Positions 1 to 10,064 of a DNA stretch of 64,000 nt are shown in pieces. The notes beneath the pieces were generated by a model, which made no database searches, was not told the origin of the DNA, and was given only the letters and a program-made list of their open reading frames with translations. The stretch covers positions 112,038 to 176,037 of the forward strand of contig JAJYDK010000004.1 in the NCBI GenBank assembly GCA_021777555.1, given 5' to 3'. Origin of the DNA: Pseudomonadota bacterium (GTDB lineage: Bacteria > Pseudomonadota > Gammaproteobacteria > Steroidobacterales > Steroidobacteraceae). The translations under genes were made by a program, and so were the position numbers. Each line of letters opens with the position of its first letter. Within the stretch, counting starts at the first letter, position 1.

Positions 1-204
1 CCGAACGACGTGCAGCAGGTGGTGGTGATTGTTCCAGTAGATGCCGAGGTAGATGAAGCTCAGCACGTAGGTGAGCAGCACGGGCACCACGGGTATGAGG
101 GCCTGGAGAGTCGTCTCACGCGGAATCCTGAGGTCGAGCACCATGATGGTGATGAGGATGGCGATCACGCCATCGCTGAAGGCTTCCATCCGGTCGGTAC
201 CCAT
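1..204 (-). CDS. TMEM175/DUF1211-like integral membrane protein, N-terminal part (runs off window edge)
   Basis: Own minus-strand translation from ATG at 204: MGTDRMEAFSDGVIAILITIMVLDLRIPRETTLQALIPVVPVLLTYVLSFIYLGIYWNNHHHLLHVV; 'FSDGV(I/F)AI' motif and N...HHH typical of the family. Not in the ORF track because it is open-ended. Confidence 0.8.
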   Translation of the reverse strand, partial: MGTDRMEAFSDGVIAILITIMVLDLRIPRETTLQALIPVVPVLLTYVLSFIYLGIYWNNHHHLLHVVR

Positions 205-276
205 GAATGCCCCCCCATGCCCAGGTGCTGATGGTCGGCGATTGTATGTCCGGGTGGCACTCTTTACACTTCCGCC

Positions 277-903
277 ATGATCACAGCAGCAGAAGCGCTT
301 CAGCGCCTGAAAGACGGCAATCGCCGCTTCGTAGAGCGGGTCCGCAACCACGAGGCCGCTCTCGGGGCCTCACCGCGCATCGCCCTCACCCAGGAGCAGA
401 AGCCCATCGCCATCGTGCTGGGCTGCTCGGATGCCCGGGTGCCCGCGGAGCTCGTCTTCGACCAGGGCCTCGGGGACCTCTTCGTGATCCGCGTGGCGGG
501 CAATATCGTCGCGCCCTCGCTCGTCGGTAGCGTGGAATTCGCCGCCGCGCAGTTCGGCACCCGGCTGGTGGTGGTGCTGGGGCATACCCGGTGCGGCGCC
601 ATCCAGGTCACCCTCGAGGAGCTGCGGCGGCCGGCGGAGAATCAATCCCCGAACATCCGCTCCATCGTCGATCGGGTGCGCCCTTCGGTGGAAGTGCTCC
701 TCAAGACCGAGCTGCGACACGATGAGGAAGCCCTCGCCCGGCATGCCGTGCGCGCCAATGTCGGGGTCTCGGTAAGCCACCTGCGCCACGGCTCGGAAGT
801 GCTCGAGCGCCTCATCCGTGAGGAAGGGCTGACGGTCGTGGGCGCGGAGTACTCGCTGGAGACCGGGGAAGTCGAGTTCTTTGACGGGGTGGCGGAGAGC
901 TGA
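277..903 (+). CDS. beta-class carbonic anhydrase
   Basis: CSDARVPAE and GHTRCGA zinc/active-site motifs, 208 aa. Confidence 0.93.
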   Translation: MITAAEALQRLKDGNRRFVERVRNHEAALGASPRIALTQEQKPIAIVLGCSDARVPAELVFDQGLGDLFVIRVAGNIVAPSLVGSVEFAAAQFGTRLVVVLGHTRCGAIQVTLEELRRPAENQSPNIRSIVDRVRPSVEVLLKTELRHDEEALARHAVRANVGVSVSHLRHGSEVLERLIREEGLTVVGAEYSLETGEVEFFDGVAES

Positions 904-1098
904 CACAAGCCACCGGCGCCTGGGCCGCTCAATTCGGCGTATCTCCCGCACTGCGTCGTAGATGGCAGTTGCACAATGCTCCGGTGTGATCGTGCGGGGC
1001 TCCGGGCAATGTCTTATGGTGTTTTTGAATGATGGTGCAGTTCGGACGGGGATTGCAGCTAAAGGCCGCTCGCGCGTGTTGCTGTTCGGTCACCGCTG

Positions 1099-1449
1099 TT
1101 AGACTATCGCCTTGATGGCGCCAAAGAGGCCTAGCGCAATCATAAGGCCGATGAGCCAGCGATATTGAGAATCCATTTTTTCTCCGAGATGCGTAATTTT
1201 TTTGTCCATCATGTCGCGCAGACTTGAAATCTCGCCCCGGACGCTCTTGAACTCCTCGTCCATTTTGCTGCGCAAGCCGCCCATCTCGCTTCGGACGTTC
1301 TTGAACTCCTCGTCCATCTTGTCGCGCAGGCCCACGATCTCGACGCGCACCTGACGGAGATCCAACTTGATATCCGCCACATCCGTGCGGATGTGGGCTA
1401 CATCGGATTCCAGTCTCGTCACGCGATTGTCGAGGGAGTCGTCTGTCAT
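1099..1449 (-). CDS. small coiled-coil protein with C-terminal transmembrane helix
   Basis: Heptad-rich protein with 18-aa repeat (R[DS]KMDEEFK[NS]VR[SG]E[MI][GS][GS]L) and hydrophobic C-terminus WLIGLMIALGLFGAI. Confidence 0.6.
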   Translation of the reverse strand: MTDDSLDNRVTRLESDVAHIRTDVADIKLDLRQVRVEIVGLRDKMDEEFKNVRSEMGGLRSKMDEEFKSVRGEISSLRDMMDKKITHLGEKMDSQYRWLIGLMIALGLFGAIKAIV

Positions 1450-1721
1450 TTTCAGTACAGCCGCCGCGGCCGTCTCCGAACGTTGAGTCAGGGTGCCGCC
1501 TGATCCGGTGACAGCATCTCAACACAAACCTGGGGCTGTGAAAACACCCAGGTCGAAATCACAGCGGGTCGATTTACGCTGAGAGAGACGGTTGAAACGC
1601 CTGTTGGTGAAACGTCACTCTGACGTCCGTTACACCGTGTGGTAGCGACGTCCTGTTTGGTGGTGGGGTGGGGCGAGAAGGGCCGAGGAGGGCTGGGCGA
1701 AGGAGTCCGGGCGCGCCCGGC

Positions 1722-2444
1722 TCAAGTCATCCCGCCGTTCACCGAGAGGATCTGGGAGGTGACGTAGGAGGCCTCTTCGGAGGCGAGGAACGCCACCACG
1801 TTCGCGACTTCCTCCGGGGTGCCGGCGCGGGCCATGGGCACGAGGCGCTTGATGTCGGCCTCATCGAAGCGCGCCTCGCTCATGGGCGTCGCGATGACCC
1901 CGGGCGCGACCGCGTTGACGGTGACCCCGCGGGTGGCTAGCTCGAGCGCCAGCGCCTTGGTGGCCGAGTTGAGCGCGCCCTTGGCGGCGGCGTAGTTCGT
2001 CTGGCCCTTGTTGCCGATCAGGGCGGAGACGGAGGAGATGTTGATGATGCGGCCCCACCGGGTGCGGATCATGGGCATGAGCAGCGGCTGCGTGACGTTG
2101 AAGAACCCGTTGACGGAGACGTCGATGACCCGGTGCCACTGATCGGGACGCATGCCCGGCAGCACCGCATCGTCATGGATGCCGGCATTGTTGACCAGGA
2201 TCTGGATGGGCCCGGGGAGCGCCGAGACCGCTACCCGCGTCCCCTCGGCGTCGGTCACGTCGAAGTGCACCGCCGAGGCGCTGCCGCCCTCGGCATTGAT
2301 GTCCTCAGCGAGGGAGTCCGCGGCGGCGATGCCGTGGCGCGCGTGGATGTAGACATGGTGACCCTGCTTCGCGAGACTCCGGCAGATCGCCGCGCCGATG
2401 CCACCGCTCCCTCCCGTCACCAGGGCCCGTTTGGGTTGACTCAT
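1722..2444 (-). CDS. 3-oxoacyl-ACP reductase (FabG-like SDR) of aryl-polyene cluster
   Basis: TGGSGGIG Rossmann motif, NNAG, YAAAK catalytic motif; ATG at 2444 overlaps upstream stop (ATGA). Confidence 0.9.
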   Translation of the reverse strand: MSQPKRALVTGGSGGIGAAICRSLAKQGHHVYIHARHGIAAADSLAEDINAEGGSASAVHFDVTDAEGTRVAVSALPGPIQILVNNAGIHDDAVLPGMRPDQWHRVIDVSVNGFFNVTQPLLMPMIRTRWGRIINISSVSALIGNKGQTNYAAAKGALNSATKALALELATRGVTVNAVAPGVIATPMSEARFDEADIKRLVPMARAGTPEEVANVVAFLASEEASYVTSQILSVNGGMT

Positions 2445-2944
2445 GGACGCGCTCCTTGGGGTCGCGATGGGCACAGCGGACCGAACACCACGCCGGCGCG
2501 CCCGCTCAGGAGCTCCCGGCCGCCGCTCGCCAGCTCGAATTCGTAGAGGGCGCTGCCCTCATCGCCCGCGAGGCGCTGCGCGGTGACGAGCAGAGTCTCG
2601 CGCAGGTCATCGAGTCTGGAGACCTTGAGCACCAGGTTGCGCACGCTGGTGAGATAGCCCACCAGCGCCTCGGTGCCGGTGAGGGCGGCGACGATCGCGC
2701 CGTGGACGGCCATGGCCTGGCCCGCATACTCGACGCCGCAGGCGGCGCCGAGCCGTCCGTGCGCCCGTAACGGATTGTCCGGCAGAAGATGGCTGGACGC
2801 CCGGCAGCGGATCCGTGTCAGATCCCAGGCGATCACCTCATCGAGCAGGCACATCCGCCCCCGGTGCGGGATGTGGCTCTCGATCCAGCCGAGGTCGAGC
2901 GGCTTGCCCACGGGCAGGGGGCCGAAGGTGCGTGCTAGGGACAC
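2441..2944 (-). CDS. 3-hydroxyacyl-ACP dehydratase-like hotdog protein (ApeP-like)
   Basis: IPHRGRMCLLDEV motif, hotdog-like length, cluster context. Confidence 0.72.
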   Translation of the reverse strand: MSLARTFGPLPVGKPLDLGWIESHIPHRGRMCLLDEVIAWDLTRIRCRASSHLLPDNPLRAHGRLGAACGVEYAGQAMAVHGAIVAALTGTEALVGYLTSVRNLVLKVSRLDDLRETLLVTAQRLAGDEGSALYEFELASGGRELLSGRAGVVFGPLCPSRPQGARP

Positions 2945-3732
2945 CCCGACACCTCCACCTGGATGCGCCGCTCGAGATAGTCGAGCGTGGCGGTGCCGTT
3001 GCCGCCCCGGGCCAGAAGTTTCAACAGGGGGAGGCTGCGCGCGGCGGGAATGGCGGCGCGCAGCGCCTCGAGGGGGGGCTGTGGCATCCGATCGGCCTCG
3101 GCGTCGGTCAGCGTGACCGTGATCCGGGGGCGGGGGGAAGGGTGCGGATCCACGAGCAGCGCCACCCCGAACGCATCGGGCAGCGGGCGCTTCTCGCGCA
3201 GCGGCTCGGGATAGCCGGTCTCATAGGCGACGAGCAGCGCCGGCTCACCGTCCACGGCCGCAAGCGTCATGGCCTCGATGAGTCCCGCCCCGAAACTGCC
3301 ATCGAAGGCGCACAGCGCGGTCGAGCTCGCGGTAGCCTTCATGGCGATGCCCCAGTACCCGGCCGCGGCGTTGTGCACGGAGTTATGGAACCGTGTCGGG
3401 GAGAGCTGGCGATCCTCGGAGGCCAGCGTGGCGCAGATCTCGTGACAGATGGCGCCATCGCCCCCGGAGGAGGCAAACACCGTCGCGAGTGTCCTGGCAT
3501 CGGCTCCGGCGTCATTGACGGCCTGTTGGGCAACGGCGAGTGCGAGTCGCACTGTCGCGCCCGTACGGCGCCGCTCAGCGGCGGGCAGGGCCTCCACCGG
3601 GGGCAGCACCGTCGGAGCCGGGCAGTAGGGTCGTTCGCCCGAGAGCACGCCCCGGGCGCCTCGCCAGTCGGGCAGTCCGGGTCCGATGAGGCCGATGCCG
3701 CCGATGTGCGCGCTCAATGCGATGCTCGTCAT
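2935..3732 (-). CDS. beta-ketoacyl synthase-like / chain-length-factor-like protein
   Basis: Partial KS-like sequence (FHNSVHNAAAGYW...); position next to full KS. Confidence 0.7.
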   Translation of the reverse strand: MTSIALSAHIGGIGLIGPGLPDWRGARGVLSGERPYCPAPTVLPPVEALPAAERRRTGATVRLALAVAQQAVNDAGADARTLATVFASSGGDGAICHEICATLASEDRQLSPTRFHNSVHNAAAGYWGIAMKATASSTALCAFDGSFGAGLIEAMTLAAVDGEPALLVAYETGYPEPLREKRPLPDAFGVALLVDPHPSPRPRITVTLTDAEADRMPQPPLEALRAAIPAARSLPLLKLLARGGNGTATLDYLERRIQVEVSGCP

Positions 3733-3741
3733 GGCATGCCC

Positions 3742-4926
3742 TCAGTCGGCGCGCTGCAGCACCAGGCTGCAGTTCGAGCCGCCGAACCCGAAGGAGTTGC
3801 TGAGCACGCGTGCAAGCGGCCGCCGGCGATTCTCGCGCAGGTACTCGAAGCCCACCGTGGGGTCGGTCTCGGTGGTGTTGACGCCGCCCGGGGCGAAGCC
3901 GTGCCGCAGGGCGAGCGCGCACAGGACGGCCTCCAGGGCGCCGGCGGCGCCGAGCGTGTGGCCCGTGGCGCCCTTGGTCGAGCTGCCCGCGATCCCCGGC
4001 CCGAACACCGCCGAGACCGCGCGGCTCTCGGCGCTGTCATTGCTCGGCGTGCCGGTCCCGTGCAGGTTGACGTAGTCGATGTCCTGAGGAGCCAGGGCGG
4101 CGGTCCCGAGCGCTTGGCGCATCGCCGCCTGGGCGCCCAGGCCCTCGGGGTGGGGCGAGGACATGTGATAGGCATCGCTCGACTCGCCGATGCCCGTGAG
4201 CAGGATCGTCCCCGGCGCCCCCGAGGGCCGCTCGAGCAGTGCGAACGCCGCCGCTTCGCCGATCGAGATGCCATCGCGCGCCGCATCGAAGGGCCGGCAG
4301 GGGTTGCGGGACACGAGCTGCAGGGAGTGGAAGCCATAGAGGGTCGTGAGACACAGGGAGTCGACTCCGCCCACCACGGCGGCATCGATCAGACCCGCCT
4401 CGATCATGCGGCGCGCCGACGCGAACGCCTTGGCGCTCGAGGAGCAGGCGGTGCAGATGACCGCCGAGGGTCCCTCGATCCCGAGCACGCGCTGCGTGAA
4501 GGTTGCGAGGGAGTACGGGTTGTGCGTGGCCGCGTAATCGAACCGGGCGGGCAGCGCTCCCGTGGCATCGCGCCGCCGGTAGGCGATCTCCGTCTCGAGC
4601 ATGCCCGAGGTGCTGGTGCCGAGATAGAGTCCGACCCGGCGCGGTCCGAGGCGCTCGGCGCAGGCGGATACCGCCTCGATGAAGCCGTCCTGCGAGAGGC
4701 CGAGCAGCGCCAGTCGGTTGTTGCGCGAGTCGAAGCGCGCGAGCCCGGGCGGCAGGCTCACCCCGTCCACACCCGGCACCTCGCCGATGTGCGTCTCGAG
4801 CCGCACGGTCTCGAAGGCGCAGGGCGTGAGCCCGCTGCGCCCCACGAGCAGCGAGTGCAGCGTCTCGGTGAGACCGCGCCCGATGCAGCTGGTGGCGGTG
4901 AAATGAGTGAGCGCGAGCGGCGTCAT
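3742..4926 (-). CDS. beta-ketoacyl-ACP synthase (FabF/FabB type)
   Basis: ICTACSSSAKA active-site Cys, NLHGTGTPSND and SNSFGFGGSN His/Gly motifs. Confidence 0.9.
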   Translation of the reverse strand: MTPLALTHFTATSCIGRGLTETLHSLLVGRSGLTPCAFETVRLETHIGEVPGVDGVSLPPGLARFDSRNNRLALLGLSQDGFIEAVSACAERLGPRRVGLYLGTSTSGMLETEIAYRRRDATGALPARFDYAATHNPYSLATFTQRVLGIEGPSAVICTACSSSAKAFASARRMIEAGLIDAAVVGGVDSLCLTTLYGFHSLQLVSRNPCRPFDAARDGISIGEAAAFALLERPSGAPGTILLTGIGESSDAYHMSSPHPEGLGAQAAMRQALGTAALAPQDIDYVNLHGTGTPSNDSAESRAVSAVFGPGIAGSSTKGATGHTLGAAGALEAVLCALALRHGFAPGGVNTTETDPTVGFEYLRENRRRPLARVLSNSFGFGGSNCSLVLQRAD

Positions 4927-5729
4927 GGGAGGGCGGCGCTCAGCGTCACCGGCGCAAGACCCGCCTCCAACACTGCATCGAGCAGTCGCGGCAGCACCTC
5001 GAGAATCACCGGCACGCCGCGCGAGGTGCGCGCCGCATGGCCATCGTGCAGCAGCAGGATGTCGCCGGCGCCCAAGTCCCGGGCGAGCCTGCCGTACACC
5101 GCCTCGACGCTCGGATTGACGGTATCGAATCCGCGCCGCGTCCAGCTCGCGAGCGTGAGGCCGAGACGCTGCAGCACCGGATCGAGGAAGGGGTTGCGCA
5201 GTCCCGCCGGGGCGCGGAAGAACCTCGGGCGCCGGCCCGTGGCCGCCCCGATCGATTCCTGCGCCCGCTCGATCTCGCTCGCGAGGCCGCGGGGTCCGAG
5301 GAGTGAGAAATGATTCATGTGATGCTGGCTGTGGTTCTCGACCGCGTGCCCGCGCTCGATGAGCGCACGCGTGAGATCCGGATGGCGCCCGACGCGCTCG
5401 CCGATGCAGAAGAAGGTGGCCGGTGCCCGGTATTCGTCGAGCCGCTCGAGCACTCGCGGGGTGACCTCGGGATCTGGACCGTCATCGATGGTGAGCGCCA
5501 CGCCGGCGCCTGTGCCCGGCAGCCGCGTCCAGTTCGGTCCGAGCAGGCGGCTGCGGGGCGAGAGGCCGGCGGCCGCGAGCAGCGCGTGGTCCGCAGCCAC
5601 GGCCCCGAGCGCCCAGGGCCAGGCCGCGGGCTGGGCGAGCACGGCCGCGAGGGCCCCGCCGTGCACGCCCAGGGAGGCGAGCACGAGCGGCGAGGGGCGC
5701 CAGGCGGGGATGGCGGGACGGGTCGTCAT
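4923..5729 (-). CDS. NodB-type polysaccharide deacetylase
   Basis: LTIDDGPDPEVTPRVLE ... ATFFCIGERV ... ENHSQHH. Confidence 0.85.
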   Translation of the reverse strand: MTTRPAIPAWRPSPLVLASLGVHGGALAAVLAQPAAWPWALGAVAADHALLAAAGLSPRSRLLGPNWTRLPGTGAGVALTIDDGPDPEVTPRVLERLDEYRAPATFFCIGERVGRHPDLTRALIERGHAVENHSQHHMNHFSLLGPRGLASEIERAQESIGAATGRRPRFFRAPAGLRNPFLDPVLQRLGLTLASWTRRGFDTVNPSVEAVYGRLARDLGAGDILLLHDGHAARTSRGVPVILEVLPRLLDAVLEAGLAPVTLSAALP

Positions 5730-5767
5730 GCGCAAATTGTCCCAAAACCGGCCGAGGTGCGACAGGC

Positions 5768-8146
5768 TCACGCGGCATCGGCCCGTCGGGGAGCAGCGCC
5801 CTCCGGCGGCGGCTCGCGCGCCAGGATCGCGGCAAAGACCAGGGCGAGCAGCGCCCCCGGGGCGACGGTGCGGCCGAGGTCCGCGAGCACCGGCACGGAG
5901 GAGAAGGCGAGCACCCCGAACCCGAGCACCGTGGCGGCGTTGGCGATGAGGAGCGAGGCGAGGGTGAGCGAGGGCCGCTCGGAGGGGCGGTCGAAGAACA
6001 GGGCGTAGTTCGACCCCACGGCCACGATCAGCAGCATGCCGATGACGTGCAGCAGGGTGAGCCGCACCCCGAGCGCGGTGAGACCGGCCGCCACTGCGAG
6101 CACGGCGAGAAGCAGCGGGAGCACCACACGGACCACGCGCAGCGGGGAGCGGAGCGAGGCGAGCAGCAGCACCCCGATGGCGGCGAGTCCCCCGAGAGAC
6201 AGCCGCACCGCCTCGCGCAGGTAGGTCGAGTAGAGCGCATCCGCTTCGCCCTTGAGGTCAAACACGGTGACCCGGGCGGGAGCGGCCACCGAGAGCGCGG
6301 CGCGAACCCGGGCGATGTCGATCCCGAACGCGTGCGTTGCGGAGGTCGGCGCATCGAGCGGCAGCAGCGCACGCCATTGCGCCCCTTCTTGCGTCAGCAG
6401 CGCATCCACCACGGCAGCGAACGAGGTGCCCTCGAGATCTTTGCGCGTGAGGAGCGGCGCCGTGCGCGCGGCCTCGAGCTCCGTGAGGAAGGGCGTGAGC
6501 TTGGAGGCATCGAGCGGCAGACCGGCGAGCGCCCTCGTGAGCCGACGATGCAACACATCGGCAGGCGGCAGGCTCCCCTGGCGCTCGCGCTGCAGGGCCC
6601 GGCTGGGCAGATACTGCGCGGGACTCTCGTATCCGGAGAGGACATGCTGGTGAATGAGGCCCTCGAGCTCCTGTCCCGCCTCCTCGGCGCCGCGCAAGGC
6701 GGCCTGCCGGTCCGGCGCGGATACGACGACGAGGTAGCGCACATCGGGCGCCCTGAGATCCGCGCGCAGCGTCGCATCGAGGCGCTGGGCGGGCAGCGGG
6801 ATGGGGCTGAGCGCCTCGAGCTGGCGGCTCCAGAGATGACCGCGATGCGTATAGAGGGTCGCCACGGACGCCACCGCGATGAGCGCGAGGGCGGCCCGCC
6901 CGAGCGGGGCCCACCGCAGCGCGCGTAGCGCACCGTGCCCCAGGGGAGTGAGGTCGCGGATCACGAAGCGCGTGGGCAGCAGGCGGGGCAGCACGAAGCG
7001 CGTCACGAGGCCCGCCGCCAACACCCCCGCGAGCGAGTAGAGACCGAGTTGGGCGAGCCCGGGGAAGCTCGAGGGCAGGAGGGAGGCGAAGCCGAACACC
7101 GAGGTCAGCATCCCGAGCCGCACGGTCGGCCATACGGTGCGCCGCCAGCGCGCATCCGCCTCTTGCCGGCCGTCCCCGTGCGACTGCACGAAAAGATAGA
7201 TGGAGTAATCGACCGCCTCCCCGATCAGCGTGACTCCGAAGCCGAGGGTCACCCCTTGCACGACCCCGAAGTGCAACGCCACGGCTGCAACGCCCGCCAG
7301 CGCCCCGGAGGCCACCGGCACGAGGCCGAGCGCGAGCGCCGGGAGTGAGCGGTACACGATGAACAGCAAGCAGAAGATGAGTGCGCCGCTCACGAGCGAC
7401 AGGCGCATGACCGAGCGGACGATGTTCCGGCGCGCCGCCACCGCGAACACCCCGGGCCCGGTGAGCTCGAGCCTCGCGTGGGTCTGCAGTTGCGCCTCGC
7501 AAGCACGGAAGGCGCGATGGATCGCCTCGATCGCCCGCTCCTGAGCGTCCGTGTCGGATCCCGCGGCGCGGGTGCGCGCGAGCAGCAGCGCAAGGTGGCC
7601 TTTGGGGGAGACCCACACGCCGTGCTCCGTGCGCGGGGGCCGGTTGTGGCTCATGTCTCCCAGCAGGGTCGTCATCTCGCCCGTCGGATCGCTTGGCAGC
7701 AGGGATTGGGCGAGCAGGCCCACGGGCGAGGCGAGCAGGTCCAGGGTGTTGCCGATCGCCGTGTGCAGGCCCGCGACCGTGAAGTGCTGAGGGGTGACCG
7801 AGGCGCTGAGGAGGTAGCGGTGAGCGAAGAGAAACGCCTCGTCGCGGCGCGCCGTGGCGGCTGCGCCGTTTTCCACCGACATGAAGTCGGGGTCTGCGTG
7901 CAGTCGGTCCCGTAGCGCACGCGACAGGCGTGCGCGGTTATCCGCGCTCGAGCCGCCGATGGCCACGATGATCATCCTCGATGCCACCCCGTGGCGCAGT
8001 TGCTCGACCAGCAGCCGTTGTGATGCGGTGGGGGCGCGGGGCAGGAAGGCCGAGAGATCCGCGGAGTAGCGGGCGCGGACGACGATGAGCGCAGCCAGTG
8101 CGGCGAGCCCCGCCCACACCCACACCGCGGCCGTCGCGCGTTTCAT
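5768..8146 (-). CDS. MMPL/RND-superfamily lipid exporter (aryl-polyene exporter-like)
   Basis: 792 aa, two hydrophobic TM blocks around large extracytoplasmic regions; GEAVDYSIYLFV and VGSNYALFFD. Confidence 0.85.
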   Translation of the reverse strand: MKRATAAVWVWAGLAALAALIVVRARYSADLSAFLPRAPTASQRLLVEQLRHGVASRMIIVAIGGSSADNRARLSRALRDRLHADPDFMSVENGAAATARRDEAFLFAHRYLLSASVTPQHFTVAGLHTAIGNTLDLLASPVGLLAQSLLPSDPTGEMTTLLGDMSHNRPPRTEHGVWVSPKGHLALLLARTRAAGSDTDAQERAIEAIHRAFRACEAQLQTHARLELTGPGVFAVAARRNIVRSVMRLSLVSGALIFCLLFIVYRSLPALALGLVPVASGALAGVAAVALHFGVVQGVTLGFGVTLIGEAVDYSIYLFVQSHGDGRQEADARWRRTVWPTVRLGMLTSVFGFASLLPSSFPGLAQLGLYSLAGVLAAGLVTRFVLPRLLPTRFVIRDLTPLGHGALRALRWAPLGRAALALIAVASVATLYTHRGHLWSRQLEALSPIPLPAQRLDATLRADLRAPDVRYLVVVSAPDRQAALRGAEEAGQELEGLIHQHVLSGYESPAQYLPSRALQRERQGSLPPADVLHRRLTRALAGLPLDASKLTPFLTELEAARTAPLLTRKDLEGTSFAAVVDALLTQEGAQWRALLPLDAPTSATHAFGIDIARVRAALSVAAPARVTVFDLKGEADALYSTYLREAVRLSLGGLAAIGVLLLASLRSPLRVVRVVLPLLLAVLAVAAGLTALGVRLTLLHVIGMLLIVAVGSNYALFFDRPSERPSLTLASLLIANAATVLGFGVLAFSSVPVLADLGRTVAPGALLALVFAAILAREPPPEGAAPRRADAA

Positions 8147-8862
8147 CGGGGGATCGGAGGACCCAGGGTCATCCGCGAGTGATCGCCGTTGGTCTGAAAG
8201 ATCCGGACCGTACGGATGTCATCGCGCGCACCCTGGATGAGGATGAGCTGAATGCGGCTGCGGCGTGGGTCGAGCGGCCGCAGCGTCAGCGTCCATTGCG
8301 CCAGGCTCCCCGCAAACCTCACCTCGAACAGCCGCTCGAGCGCCGCGCGATTTCCTGACAGCGTGTCGGCGATGGCCTCCACATAGGGAGCGACTTGAGG
8401 GTAGTCATTGAGGTCGAGCTGGTAGGTGCGGTCGCCGCGTTTCACGGTGAGCTCACCGTGATCGAGGATCAGCGAGCTCGGACGGGGCTCGAGCGTGCGC
8501 TTCTCGAGGTGATCCGGGGCGTCGTAGATCATGAGGCCGGAGCTGACCAGGGGCCGCGTCAGCACGGCGAGCGTATCGCGCTCGACGAATGTGACTTCGC
8601 CGTGCCTGCGCTGTGCAAGGAGCCTCATGAGACGGTCGAGGGGCGTGCCCGGCGGTGAGGCCGCGGCGGCCCCCTGCCACAGCACCCACGCGGCAAGCAG
8701 GCACAGAGCGGGGACGCGACCGAGGAGTGGATTTCCCCGGGCGCTCCGAGGCGGGAGCCGAGGCGCGAGCCTGCCGGGACGTCCTTGCGGCGTCCCGGGG
8801 AACTCCACTCGAGGGAGCGGGCCTGCGCTGTGGGTGCGACGCGGGTGATCGGGGTTATCCAT
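8143..8862 (-). CDS. LolA-related outer-membrane lipoprotein carrier-like protein
   Basis: Signal-like N-term then EVTFVERDTLAVLTRPLVSSGLMIYDAPDHLEKRT...; start chosen at MDNPDH (8862); cluster context. Confidence 0.72.
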   Translation of the reverse strand: MDNPDHPRRTHSAGPLPRVEFPGTPQGRPGRLAPRLPPRSARGNPLLGRVPALCLLAAWVLWQGAAAASPPGTPLDRLMRLLAQRRHGEVTFVERDTLAVLTRPLVSSGLMIYDAPDHLEKRTLEPRPSSLILDHGELTVKRGDRTYQLDLNDYPQVAPYVEAIADTLSGNRAALERLFEVRFAGSLAQWTLTLRPLDPRRSRIQLILIQGARDDIRTVRIFQTNGDHSRMTLGPPIPR

Positions 8863-9775
8863 GCGCCCAGAAATCGAAGAAGTTGAACCAGTTGTCCGGG
8901 TGCTCGCGGCAGTAGTGCTCGAGGCGAGCGGCATAGCGGACGATGGCCGCACGGATGGCCGCCTCGCGCTCGGGGCGCCGCACGCTCGTGAAGTCGGCGA
9001 GGGGCTCGAACACGACCCGGTAGCGGTTGCCTCCGAGATACAGTCCGAGCATGAGGAATGCCGGGCGGCGCAGGAGCGCGGCGATCCGCCAGGGACCGGT
9101 CGGAAAGCGCGCGGCGCCCCCGAGGAACGGCACGGTCTCGGTGGGCTCCTCTCCCGGGGTGCGATCGGCCAACATGCCGACGAAGGCGCCCTCGGCGAGG
9201 AGGTCCTGCACCTTGAGCATGGCGAGCGGATTGTCGCTGAGCGTCACGATGTCGGCGGCGGCGGCGGGGTTGATCGCCGTGAGCGCGGCGTTGATTTTGC
9301 GAGCGTTGTGCTCGTACATCATCATCACGATGCGCGTGACCGGGCGGCGCCAGCCGATGGCGCGCGTCGCCTCGAAACTCCCGAGGTGCGCGCCTAGGAG
9401 GAAGGCGCCGCCCCCGGCGCGCAGCAGCTCGTGCATGTCCTGCTCGCCCACCACCTCGAAGTCGAACAGCTCGAAGCGTCCGTTGAGCAGATAGACCCGG
9501 TCGTGGATGGAGGTGGCGAAGCTCATCACCTGGCGGAAGCGCTCCGAGGCTCGGGGCCGGCGACCCAACACCCGGCGCAGGTACTGGAGCGAGGCGCGCC
9601 TCGCCCGCGGAGCGAACAGGAAGAAATACGTGGCGATGCCGTAGAGCACGATGCGCCCCGCGCGCCGTCCCGTACGCTCCGAGAAGAGGGCCATCAGGCG
9701 CAGCAGCAGCAGGCTCCCGCGCTCGCGGCGCTGCGACCAGCCCGTGTCGGACTGCCGGGCGGCCGTGTCAGTCAC
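8855..9775 (-). CDS. LpxL/HtrB-like acyltransferase
   Basis: GAFLLGAHLGSFEATR; HxxxxE-type acyltransferase motif; C-term WFNFFDFW. Confidence 0.8.
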   Translation of the reverse strand: MTDTAARQSDTGWSQRRERGSLLLLRLMALFSERTGRRAGRIVLYGIATYFFLFAPRARRASLQYLRRVLGRRPRASERFRQVMSFATSIHDRVYLLNGRFELFDFEVVGEQDMHELLRAGGGAFLLGAHLGSFEATRAIGWRRPVTRIVMMMYEHNARKINAALTAINPAAAADIVTLSDNPLAMLKVQDLLAEGAFVGMLADRTPGEEPTETVPFLGGAARFPTGPWRIAALLRRPAFLMLGLYLGGNRYRVVFEPLADFTSVRRPEREAAIRAAIVRYAARLEHYCREHPDNWFNFFDFWAHG

Positions 9776-10064
9776 CGTCGAGCTCCGTCAGCGTTCCGGT
9801 GGCCACGGGCCGGCCCGTGTCGGTGATGGTGAACCGCAGGGCGCCCGAAGGCGCGCGCTCGTACTCCAGCAGGAGCGTGGGGTGCTGCGAGACCGCCCCG
9901 AGGAACTTGACAGAACCGATCCGCCAGCGCCCGTGGGCGCCCGAGGCGGCCTCGATGGCATGGAGCGCCTCATCGAGCAGCACCACCCCGGGCAGGATGG
10001 GCTCGCCCGGAAAGTGCCCCTCGAGGGAGGGATGCGGCGAGGGCAGAGGGAGGGGGAGCTTCAT
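9768..10064 (-). CDS. FabA/FabZ-like hotdog dehydratase
   Basis: HPSLEGHFPGEPILPGVVLLDEALHAIE. Confidence 0.82.
   Translation of the reverse strand: MKLPLPLPSPHPSLEGHFPGEPILPGVVLLDEALHAIEAASGAHGRWRIGSVKFLGAVSQHPTLLLEYERAPSGALRFTITDTGRPVATGTLTELDGD

Noticed and set aside
2815-5313. 832-aa plus-strand ORF
   Set aside because: Antisense to dehydratase/KS/KS/deacetylase genes; Arg/Gly/Ala-rich GC-driven shadow ORF without recognisable domains.
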